64,000 nucleotides of DNA from Taibaiella chishuiensis (lineage in GTDB: Bacteria > Bacteroidota > Bacteroidia > Chitinophagales > Chitinophagaceae). Positions 8,924 to 16,800 of this stretch are shown piece by piece. How positions within the stretch are numbered: the first letter of the stretch is position 1; every line of letters begins with the position of its first letter. The position numbers were made by a program, and so were the translations under genes. The notes under the pieces are model-generated. The model saw only the letters and a list, made by a program, of their open reading frames with translations. It ran no database searches and had not been told where the DNA came from. Location: NCBI RefSeq assembly GCF_003014535.1, contig NZ_PYGD01000009.1, forward strand, positions 62,001-126,000. The letters are read 5' to 3'.

Positions 8924-11074
8924 TTAATTCAGGGTCATTTCGTTGATCAGGTTTTGTGCGCCGCCGTATTTATCGATCAGCCACAGTACAAAGCGGATGT
9001 CTACAGCGATCGTACGCTTGTATTTTTTGTCGAAAGCGATATCGCCGCTCATGGCTTCCCAGTTACCGTCGAATGCAAGTCCCAGCAGTTCGCCGTTGGC
9101 ATTGATCACGGGGCTGCCGCTGTTACCGCCGGTAATGTCGTTATTGGTAATAAAGCAGGTTACCAGTTCGCCGCTGGCATCGGCATAACGGCCGTAGTCG
9201 CGGGTTTTGCACAGTTCCAGGAAATCTTTCTGGAGGTCGAATTCGTAATCGTTGGGTTTGTACTTAGCCAGCAAACCTTCGATGGTGGTATAGTAGTTAT
9301 AGGAAACGGCATCCTGCGGGCTATAGCCGCCTACTTTACCGTAAGAAAGGCGCATGGTGCTGTTGGCATCGGGATAGAACAGTTTACCTTCATTTTTCAG
9401 CATCAGGCCTTTAATGTATTCTTTGCTCAGGGCTTCGCGGTCTTTGGTATACTGGGCCAGTTTTGGCTGGTAGTTGTCCTCGTAGTTATGAGCAAAGCTC
9501 AGGGCATATTGCACCGCCGGATCGGCAGCCAGTACTTCCTGCGATGGGTTGGAGGTAAAGTTTTCAAACTTGATATCGTTCAGCAGGAAGGTATTGGCAA
9601 AGGTATATTGGGCAAAGTCGTTAAAGGTTTTGGTCCAGTCGTCGTTGCCGAATTGCTTGAAGATAAATTTCTGGTACACATCGGGCAACTGGCTTTGGGG
9701 CACATCCTTATAGAACAGTTCGGCGGTACGGGCCAGCATTTCCTGTTCTACAGCCGGTACAAATTCCTTCATCATGTCCTTGCGGGCTTTCTTCAGTTCT
9801 GTAATCTCTTTGGAGATGGAGTCTGCTTTGCCTTTGCGGTCGCCCAGCATGCGGTACAGGTTGCTGGTACGGGCAGCAAACTTTGCCAGGGCTGCGCCGC
9901 CAAAGCACTCGGCATAATAGGTATTATGTTTGGCATAAGGACGGTAAGCGGTATAGATTTTGGCATAACGGTTCATCAGGCCATCGTATTCGCGGTTGCT
10001 GGCTTTGGCCCAGGCCGTAAACTCCTGCTCCTGCTGTTGCTTTTCTTCGATCACATGCAGGCGTTTCAGTTGTTCGGTCTGGCCTATAAAGTATTTCCAG
10101 TAGTTGGCGATACGGGCATAATTGCTGGCGAGCTTCAGGTTTACAGCTGGGTCTTTGCGCATATAGTTACGCATCAGCGCCAGGCGCATATCGCGGATCT
10201 TTACGATAGAGGGATTCACTTCGTTGATCGCCATGTCCACACCGTACGAAGTTTCGTAACGGTTGGTGCGGCCGGGATAGCCGAGTATCATCGCATAGTC
10301 GTTTTCATGTACGCCTTTGGTCGATACCGGCAGGAAGTGTTTGGGTTTGTAGGGTACGTTGTTTTTGGAGTAGGCAGCAGGGTTGTTGTCCTTATCTGCG
10401 TATACACGGAATACCGAGAAGTCGGCGGTATGGCGCGGCCACATCCAGTTGTCGGTATCGCCGCCGTATTTGCCCAGCGACTTAGGCGGGGTAGCTACCA
10501 GGCGGACATCGGTAAATACCTGGTATACCAGCAGGATGTACTGGTTGCCGTTAAAATAGGTCGTCAGCTGTGCGGTATATTTACCACCCTCTGCCGCTTT
10601 CTTTTCCAGGTCGGCTTTGTATTTGGTAAAAGATTTCTGTTGCTTGGCTTCATTGCCTTTCGACTTCACCTTGTTTACTTCTTCGGTAACATCTTCCATG
10701 CGTACCAGGAACTTAACCGAGAGGCCGGGTGCGTTCAGCTCTTCGTCCTGTTTTTTTGCCCAGAAGCCGTTTTCCAGGTAGTTCTTTTCCACGGTGCTCA
10801 GGTCGGCGATATTGCCGTAACCGCAGTGGTGGTTGGTAATGAGCAGGCCTTGCGGAGAAATGATCTCGCCGGTACAGCCGCCGCCGAAATGAACAACGGC
10901 ATCCTTGAGGCTGGATTTATTCGCATTGTACAGGTCGTCTGCGGAAAGCTTAAGACCCAGGCGCTGCATTTCTTCATAATTTTTCCCGATCAGCATCGGT
11001 ATCCACATGCCTTCATCGGCGCGTGCGGAAAGTAAAGTGACAGAAGCAAGTATGCTTAATAGAAATTTTTTCAT
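8924..11074 (-). CDS. dpp7: S46 family dipeptidyl-peptidase, DPP7 type
   Basis: 716 residues with a signal peptide (MKKFLLSILASVTLLSARA), so periplasmic. S46 enzymes release dipeptides from oligopeptides and are typical of Bacteroidota that live on peptides. The chymotrypsin-like triad is visible: His in TNHHCGY (82-83), Asp218 in RHTADFS and Ser652 in GGNSGSP. The residue 18 positions after the Ser is Gly (AFDGNW). In Porphyromonas this position is Gly in DPP7, which prefers hydrophobic P1 residues, and Arg in the acidic-specific DPP11, so a DPP7-like preference is inferred. A possible -7 box, TATTTTTG (11082-11089), ends only seven bases before the start codon. Leucyl aminopeptidase lies upstream on the same strand. 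Confidence 0.93.
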   Translation of the reverse strand: MKKFLLSILASVTLLSARADEGMWIPMLIGKNYEEMQRLGLKLSADDLYNANKSSLKDAVVHFGGGCTGEIISPQGLLITNHHCGYGNIADLSTVEKNYLENGFWAKKQDEELNAPGLSVKFLVRMEDVTEEVNKVKSKGNEAKQQKSFTKYKADLEKKAAEGGKYTAQLTTYFNGNQYILLVYQVFTDVRLVATPPKSLGKYGGDTDNWMWPRHTADFSVFRVYADKDNNPAAYSKNNVPYKPKHFLPVSTKGVHENDYAMILGYPGRTNRYETSYGVDMAINEVNPSIVKIRDMRLALMRNYMRKDPAVNLKLASNYARIANYWKYFIGQTEQLKRLHVIEEKQQQEQEFTAWAKASNREYDGLMNRYAKIYTAYRPYAKHNTYYAECFGGAALAKFAARTSNLYRMLGDRKGKADSISKEITELKKARKDMMKEFVPAVEQEMLARTAELFYKDVPQSQLPDVYQKFIFKQFGNDDWTKTFNDFAQYTFANTFLLNDIKFENFTSNPSQEVLAADPAVQYALSFAHNYEDNYQPKLAQYTKDREALSKEYIKGLMLKNEGKLFYPDANSTMRLSYGKVGGYSPQDAVSYNYYTTIEGLLAKYKPNDYEFDLQKDFLELCKTRDYGRYADASGELVTCFITNNDITGGNSGSPVINANGELLGLAFDGNWEAMSGDIAFDKKYKRTIAVDIRFVLWLIDKYGGAQNLINEMTLN

Positions 11075-11081
11075 AAGTACG

Positions 11082-11089
11082 CAAAAATA
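11082..11089 (-). promoter_or_regulatory. Possible -7 box of dpp7, very close to the start codon
   Basis: Minus-strand TATTTTTG matches TAnnTTTG. Seven bases separate it from ATG at 11074, so a message starting here would have a leader of only about two bases. No convincing -33 box is seen. Confidence 0.35.
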
Positions 11090-11152
11090 TAAAATGTTTA
11101 TGGGTATTTCCGTAACCCTTTACGGGGTAATTCAAGCGTTGATGCGGCTGAT

Positions 11153-12580
11153 CTAGCGGCCATAGCCGCTCAGGAAGTCGACGATCAGCCGCAGGCCGTA
11201 GGCCGTGCCGCCGGTGGTGCGGTAATCCTTTTTGGCCGTGTTATGCGATACGCCGGCGATGTCGAAATGCATCCAGGGGTAATCGGTAAAATGCTCCAGG
11301 AATTTGCCGGCGGTCATGGCACCGCCTTGCGGCCCGCCTATATTTTTAAGATCGGCAATGTCGGATTTGATCATCTCCCCGTACTCGTCCCAGAGGGGCA
11401 TTTCCACCAGGCGTTCATACTGGCGGAAGCCGCAGTCCTTCAGGCGGTCTTTGGTGTCGGCGGTAGCGGTGCCCATGCACACAATGCCGGCGTCGCCCAC
11501 GGCTGCAGAGGCTGCGCCGGTAAGGGTAGCAAAATCGAGTACCAGTTCGGGCTGGTATTTTTTTGCATAGTGCAGGGCATCGGCCAGGATCATACGGCCT
11601 TCGGCGTCTGTATTCAATACTTCTACGGTAGTGCCGCTATACATGGTAATCACGTCGCCGGGCACATAGGCATTCTCTCCCGGGCGGTTTTCGGTGGCGG
11701 GCACCAAACCTATAATATGCAGGGGGAAGTCCAGCCGGGCTGCTACGTACATAATGCCGGCTACCAGGGCGCCGCCGCTCATGTCGCTTTTCATACGGTC
11801 CATCGAGTTGGGGGTGGGTTTCAGGCTCAGTCCGCCGGTATCGTATACCACGCCTTTGCCTACCAGTACGATGGGGTTTTTGTTGATCGCTTTTACCGGC
11901 CGGTGCTCCATTACGGTAAAGGTGGGGGGCAATATGCTACCCCGGTTTACAGCGAGCAGGCCGCCCATATTAAGTTGCTCGATTTTTGCTTTGCCCAGTA
12001 CGCTTACCCGGAACCCGCCTTCTTTACCTATGGCCGTTATTTCTTTGGCCAGCTGCTCGGCGGTCAGGTAACTCAGGGGCTCGTTTACCAGGTTACGCAC
12101 CAGGTAAGCCGCTTCTGTTACCGCTTGCAGCTGTTTCAGGTCTTTAAGGGTAATGCTTTGTTTCTCGAAACCGATATCCGTTAAGGTATGGCTGCGCTTT
12201 TTGGCATCAGACCGGTACTTGAGGAATTGATAGGCTGCGAGGGCAAGACCTTCTGCCAGGTAATAGGCAGCGAGTGGGGTAGCGCTGAGACTGGTAATGG
12301 TAATCTCTTTGCTTTTTAATTTATAAAGAATATCCTGTAGCTGCGCGCCTTGTTTGCGTAAGTGTTCTGCGATCTGCCAGGATTCTTTTTGCGGGGTAGT
12401 AACGATGATGTATAACTGGGTTTCAAAACGGTTAAGCTCCAGTAACTTCCTGTCGTTCCTGAGTTGCTGCTCGGCAAAGCCCAGCTCTTCTTTAGAAAGG
12501 TTGACCTGTTTTAACTGTGTTGCCTGGTCGATAATGTAGACCAGCTGCCCCTTTGGGCTTTTCTGCATTTTAAAAAACAT
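11153..12580 (-). CDS. M17 family leucyl aminopeptidase
   Basis: 475 residues; a cytoplasmic two-metal aminopeptidase that removes N-terminal residues from peptides. The C-terminal catalytic domain shows GKGVVYDTGGLSLKP (241-255) with the metal-site Lys242 and Asp247, followed by the D/M-rich segment DRMKSDMSGG and the family signature NTDAEGRM (323-330) with metal ligands Asp325 and Glu327. The N-terminal regulatory domain (1-165) is less conserved, as usual in M17. ATG at 12580 and an alternative ATG four codons on are both possible; a promoter with -7 box TACTTTTG ends 23 bases upstream. With dpp7 next to it, the pair would handle sequential peptide breakdown in periplasm and cytoplasm. 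Confidence 0.92.
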   Translation of the reverse strand: MFFKMQKSPKGQLVYIIDQATQLKQVNLSKEELGFAEQQLRNDRKLLELNRFETQLYIIVTTPQKESWQIAEHLRKQGAQLQDILYKLKSKEITITSLSATPLAAYYLAEGLALAAYQFLKYRSDAKKRSHTLTDIGFEKQSITLKDLKQLQAVTEAAYLVRNLVNEPLSYLTAEQLAKEITAIGKEGGFRVSVLGKAKIEQLNMGGLLAVNRGSILPPTFTVMEHRPVKAINKNPIVLVGKGVVYDTGGLSLKPTPNSMDRMKSDMSGGALVAGIMYVAARLDFPLHIIGLVPATENRPGENAYVPGDVITMYSGTTVEVLNTDAEGRMILADALHYAKKYQPELVLDFATLTGAASAAVGDAGIVCMGTATADTKDRLKDCGFRQYERLVEMPLWDEYGEMIKSDIADLKNIGGPQGGAMTAGKFLEHFTDYPWMHFDIAGVSHNTAKKDYRTTGGTAYGLRLIVDFLSGYGR

Positions 12581-12602
12581 AGGGTGTACATTTTTTGAAA
12601 TG

Positions 12603-12636
12603 CAAAAGTACCAATACCGCGGATTAAATCGGGAAA
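12603..12636 (-). promoter_or_regulatory. Promoter of the leucyl aminopeptidase gene
   Basis: Minus-strand -7 box TACTTTTG (12610-12603) and a -33-like TTTC (12636-12633) with a 22-base spacer. The predicted start near 12598 gives a leader of about 18 bases. Confidence 0.55.
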
Positions 12637-12648
12637 AGACTTGGTGCT

Positions 12649-13038
12649 TTATTCGGAATGTCGCAGGATGCGGAGCGCCTCCTGGTGGCTGGAGATCATG
12701 GTTTTAATTTCATCTTTTAATTGCTGGATTTCTTCCCGGAGCGCCTGGTGGGCTTCTATCAGCGAGTGGATGTCTGTGTTGCCCGTGGTGGTGGTAGTGG
12801 TGTTGGCGGCTTGTGTGGCTGCTGCCGTGTTTTCTTTGCCCAGTAAGGTTTCCAGGTCTACGTTAAGCTTGTCGGCGATGGAGGTAAGGAGTAGGATGTC
12901 GATCGATTTTTTTTCGCCCCGTTCGATCTTGGCATAACTTCTTTCATCCATGTAGAGGCGGCTGCCCATTTCTTTTTGGGTAATGCCTTTGGTGCGGCGT
13001 AGCAATTTTATTTTTTCACGTATATAGGTAATGTCCAT
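12649..13038 (-). CDS. XRE-family transcriptional regulator with C-terminal coiled coil
   Basis: 129 residues. Residues 3-65 form a Cro/CI-type helix-turn-helix (IREKIKLLRRTKGITQKEMG, then RSYAKIERGEKKSIDILLLT and ADKLNVDLETLLG). A Thr/Ala-rich spacer (about 68-88) leads to a heptad-like helix (94-125: IEAHQALREEIQQLKDEIKT), probably for dimerisation. There is no peptidase or ligand domain. Short XRE proteins of this form are common in Bacteroidota and mostly uncharacterised. An inverted repeat 37-57 bases upstream of its start could be its own operator. It stands at the edge of a long AT-rich gap facing the HYR adhesin, so it might regulate that gene (inference). Confidence 0.85.
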   Translation of the reverse strand: MDITYIREKIKLLRRTKGITQKEMGSRLYMDERSYAKIERGEKKSIDILLLTSIADKLNVDLETLLGKENTAAATQAANTTTTTTGNTDIHSLIEAHQALREEIQQLKDEIKTMISSHQEALRILRHSE

Positions 13039-13074
13039 GGGGTTTTGGTTTTTAGGTTTTGTTAGTAAAACTTT

Positions 13075-13095
13075 AGCATATTGAGGAGGTATGCT
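13075..13095. promoter_or_regulatory. Inverted repeat, possible operator of the XRE gene
   Basis: Perfect six-base arms AGCATA (13075-13080) and TATGCT (13090-13095) are separated by nine bases, 37 bases upstream of the XRE start codon. Size and position suit a dimeric helix-turn-helix repressor, but no second copy was found. Confidence 0.3.
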
Positions 13096-13447
13096 CAGGG
13101 TAAGACTATTGGCGTAAGTAAAAATAAACTTTATTAATTATGTATAGAAACTAAATGAGTATATTCTATAACTTACTTGTTTTTCGAGTGTAGTGGACGG
13201 TTTAAAAGTACAATAATTTTTGAAGACATTTATAAATTTATTTTTATCTACTTTATTTTTGTCTGTATAATAATTTATTAATGGATAAAATCTGCGTATT
13301 TTATGTCATTTAGGGTTATGTATTAATTGTAAATATTTATATATGAACATTAATTTTTTATAAATTTTTATTTAATTAATCTATATGTACTGATTATAGG
13401 CAGATCACCTACCGAATTTGGTTGTGTGGTCTTTTTTCTTTTCATTC

Positions 13448-13455
13448 TACTTTTG
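13448..13455 (+). promoter_or_regulatory. -7 box upstream of the HYR adhesin
   Basis: TACTTTTG matches TAnnTTTG exactly. A TTTG at 13417-13420 is a possible -33 box, though its 27-base spacer is long. A start near 13460 would give the adhesin message a leader of about 370 bases that contains the small frame at 13567-13722. Confidence 0.4.
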
Positions 13456-13566
13456 TCCTAGATTTTTTAACAAATCCATAGGCTTGCATTAACATTGAAA
13501 ACTGCCATCAAATCTCCCCATATGTAAAAAAAAATTTACCCCAATTAACCAATTCCCACCAAAACC

Positions 13567-13722
13567 ATGAATGCTAAATCTACCATATCCTGGATTTCCC
13601 TACACAGGATTGTTACCGCTCCCAACGGTATCTTTTTTCCCCTGCTTACAGCCCCCTTGCGCCTGAATGGCCGGCCGGAGTTACAACTCCCCTGGCACTA
13701 CCTGTCGTCGCCCGGTGTTTAA
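13567..13722 (+). CDS. Possible 51-residue leader ORF ahead of the HYR adhesin
   Basis: ATG at 13567 to TAA at 13722 encodes 51 residues (MNAKSTISWISLHRIVTAPN...). GC content rises to that of coding DNA exactly over this frame, and it is preceded by ccaccaaaacc, similar to leader sequences of other genes here. There is no recognisable domain, signal peptide or transmembrane segment. It could be a leader peptide, a remnant or chance. It lies 107 bases ahead of the adhesin start. Confidence 0.25.
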   Translation: MNAKSTISWISLHRIVTAPNGIFFPLLTAPLRLNGRPELQLPWHYLSSPGV

Positions 13723-13829
13723 TACCCGCGGTGCGCATTGTTGTACCCGCCAGGGCTGTAATATCTATGAAAACACCATGTTGACCTATAGTTTTTCATT
13801 TTTTCACTTTTTCTAAACCCACTAAAGTT

Positions 13830-16800
13830 ATGACACGACTTTATCATGCTCAAGGTAACGAGCGAGGCCGGGGCTCCGGAATCGCACGTATGCTCGCTTT
13901 TTTGATTATGGCGAGTCTGGGGCTGGTCACACAGGCCAGCGCCCAGGTAACACGAACATTCACATCCGGGGGGACATTTGATGTACCCACCGGGGTAACC
14001 AGTATTAAAGTAGAAGCCTGGGGCGCCGGTGGCGGTGGCGGTAACGTTAATGGCCGCGATGGCGGCGGTGGCGGCGGCGCTTATGCCGTTAAGACCTTTA
14101 CCGTAACTCCGGGTGCTTCCTACAATGTTGTGATCGGCACCGGCGGTGTGCCCGGTAATAGCGGTACCAGTACCACTTTCGGCGCCAATGTTGTGGTGGC
14201 TGCAGGCGGAGCTTCGGGCCAGGCTAACCGCAGCGGTGGCCAGGGCGGCCAGGCATCGGCCAGTACCGGCGATGTTACACATTCCGGCGGTAACGGCGGT
14301 AGCGCCGGCAACAATAGTACCGGCGGCGGCGGCGGTGGTTCGGCATTAACCTCCGGCAACGGCGGCACTGGTAATCCCGGTGCTAATGGCAGCCCCAACT
14401 TCGGCGGCAGCGGCGGTACGGGTACCGGTAACGGTGGCGACGGCGGCAGCACGAACTCATTTGATGCAGACAACGGCGGCAACCCCGGTGGCGGTGGTGG
14501 CGGCGGCGGTACCAATACCAATTCCGGTAATGGCGCCCGCGGCGAAGTCCGTGTTACCTATACCTGTCCTTCTGCGACTATTGCTTATTCCGGTTCTCCT
14601 TTCTGTCATAACCTGACTTCCGTAAGCCCTACTTTAACAGGCGCTGCGGGCGGTACTTATTCTGCAGCTCCTGCGGGTCTTTCGATCAACAGCACTACCG
14701 GTGCTATCGATCCTTCCAACAGTACTGCGGGTACTTATACCGTTACTTACAACATTCCTACATCCGGCGCCGGTGTTTATACCTGCGCTGCGGTAAATGC
14801 AACGGCTAATGTTGTAATCAGGACTACATCTTTTGCTTCTATAGCAGGTGCTTCCAATACCCAGATCTGTTACGGACAAGGCGTTAGTGTAAACGTAAAC
14901 GTAACAGGTGCTGTTCCGTTTACCGGCAACTTCAACATCGCCGCGGAAACATCGCCCGGGGTATTTGGTACACCAGTTACCTTCGGACCTTTTAATGTTA
15001 CCACTACCGGTGCATCGGCTGTAGCTATTCCTGCTTCATCCCTGCCTAATACCGGTTCTTCTACGCTTAAATACCGTATTTCCTGGCAGTCGGGTTCCGA
15101 CGCAAACGGTTGTACTGCAACACCGCTTACCGGTTTTGTAGATATTACCGTTAACCCGCTCCCTGCGATCAGCGTAAGCGCCCAGTCGACCGGAACGGTA
15201 TGTCCCGGATCTACCCTCAACTTTACGGTTTCTGAAACCAACAACGTAGGCGGTACCTTTAACTGGATAGCCCGCGATGCGAATGGTGTAGGCCTCGACA
15301 GTGCCGTGAATGTAGCCTATGCTACCGGCGTACATACCAACCTGGGCGGCGTTTGCCTTTCTGCAGCACGCAACCCGGTTACCTTTACCTTTACCCCGGT
15401 AGGCCCGATCACCCTGAATTGCCAGGGCATATCGCTTCCTTTCCCGGTAACAGTAATGGATACGGTTAAACCTACCTGGAGCACTACTGCTGCTTCCCTG
15501 AACAGGACGGTATCCTGCAGCGATGCTGCCGGTCTTACTGCAGCCCAGGCGCTGCACCCTACGGCCAGCGACAACTGCGATACCAGCGTAGCTAATCCTG
15601 CCCATATCGTAAAAACTGCAGGTGCATTTGTGCCCAGCGTTTCTTGTGCCAATGCAGGTACTTATACCAATACCTGGACCGTAACGGACCGTTGCAATAA
15701 TACCAGCAATGTCTTCACCCAGGTAATCAATGTGGTAGATACTACAAAACCAACCTGGACGACTGTAGCCGGTAACCTGAACAGGACCGTATCCTGCAGC
15801 AGCACGGCCGATCTTACGGCAGCCCAGGCTTTGTTCCCGGTTGCCAGCGATAATTGCGATAACGATGTAACCAATGTCGTAAAAACGGCTGGTTTATTTG
15901 TGCCCAGCGTTTCCTGTGCCAATGCCGGTACCTATACCAATACCTGGACGGTAACGGATGATTGCGGTAATGCAAGCGCCGTATTTACCCAGGTAATTAA
16001 TGTGGTAGATACGGTTAAGCCAACCTGGACTACTGTAGCCGGTAACCTGAACAGGACCGTATCCTGCAGCAGCACGGCCGATCTTAATGCAGCCCAGGCG
16101 CTGTTCCCGGTTGCCAGCGATAATTGCGATAATGATGTAACCAATGTCGTAAAAACAGCGGGTTTATTTGTGCCTAGTGTTGGTTGTGCCAACGCCGGTA
16201 CCTATACCAATACCTGGACGGTAACCGATGATTGTGGTAATGCAAGTGCTGTATTTACCCAGGTGATCAATGTAGTAGATACTACAAAACCAACCTGGAC
16301 TACCGTAGCCGGTAGCCTGAACAGGACAGTATCCTGCAGCGATGCAGCCGGTCTTACCGCAGCCCAGTCGCTGTTGCCAACCGCAACGGATAACTGCGAT
16401 GCCGATGTAAGCAATATCGTAAAAACCACCGGTGCATTTGTACAAGGTTCCTGCACTAACGCCGGTACCCGTACCAATACCTGGACCGTTACCGATGATT
16501 GCGGTAATATCAGTGCCAGCTTTACACAGGTGATTACGATCATCGATACGACTAAACCGGTATGGGTTACCGTAGCCGGCAACCTCGACCGTACCGTAGC
16601 CTGTAAAACAGGTACCGCCTATGCTGCTGCAGAAGCGTTGTTCCCTGTTGCTTCCGACAACTGTGATGTCGATGTAACCAATATCTCTAAAACTACCGGT
16701 TCTTTTGTACCTAGCGTTGGTTGTGCCGAAGAGGGTACCTATACCAATACCTGGACGGTAACCGATGATTGCGGTAACATAAGCGGTAGCTATACCCAGG

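Larger units (their letters stand above)
13039..13566. other. AT-rich non-coding region before the HYR adhesin
   Basis: A long stretch, roughly 13100-13400, consists largely of A and T (runs such as taatttattaatgg and ttttttataaattt), far from the near-50% GC of neighbouring genes. I see no convincing gene in it. It holds an inverted repeat near the XRE gene and a -7 box near its right end. It probably works as a regulatory leader or an AT-rich binding platform. Confidence 0.6.

Noticed and set aside
8840-11035. 731-codon plus-strand open frame
   Set aside because: It is antisense to dpp7, whose catalytic triad and signal peptide are clear. The frame is rich in Phe, Val and His with no domain and results from codon bias of the real gene.
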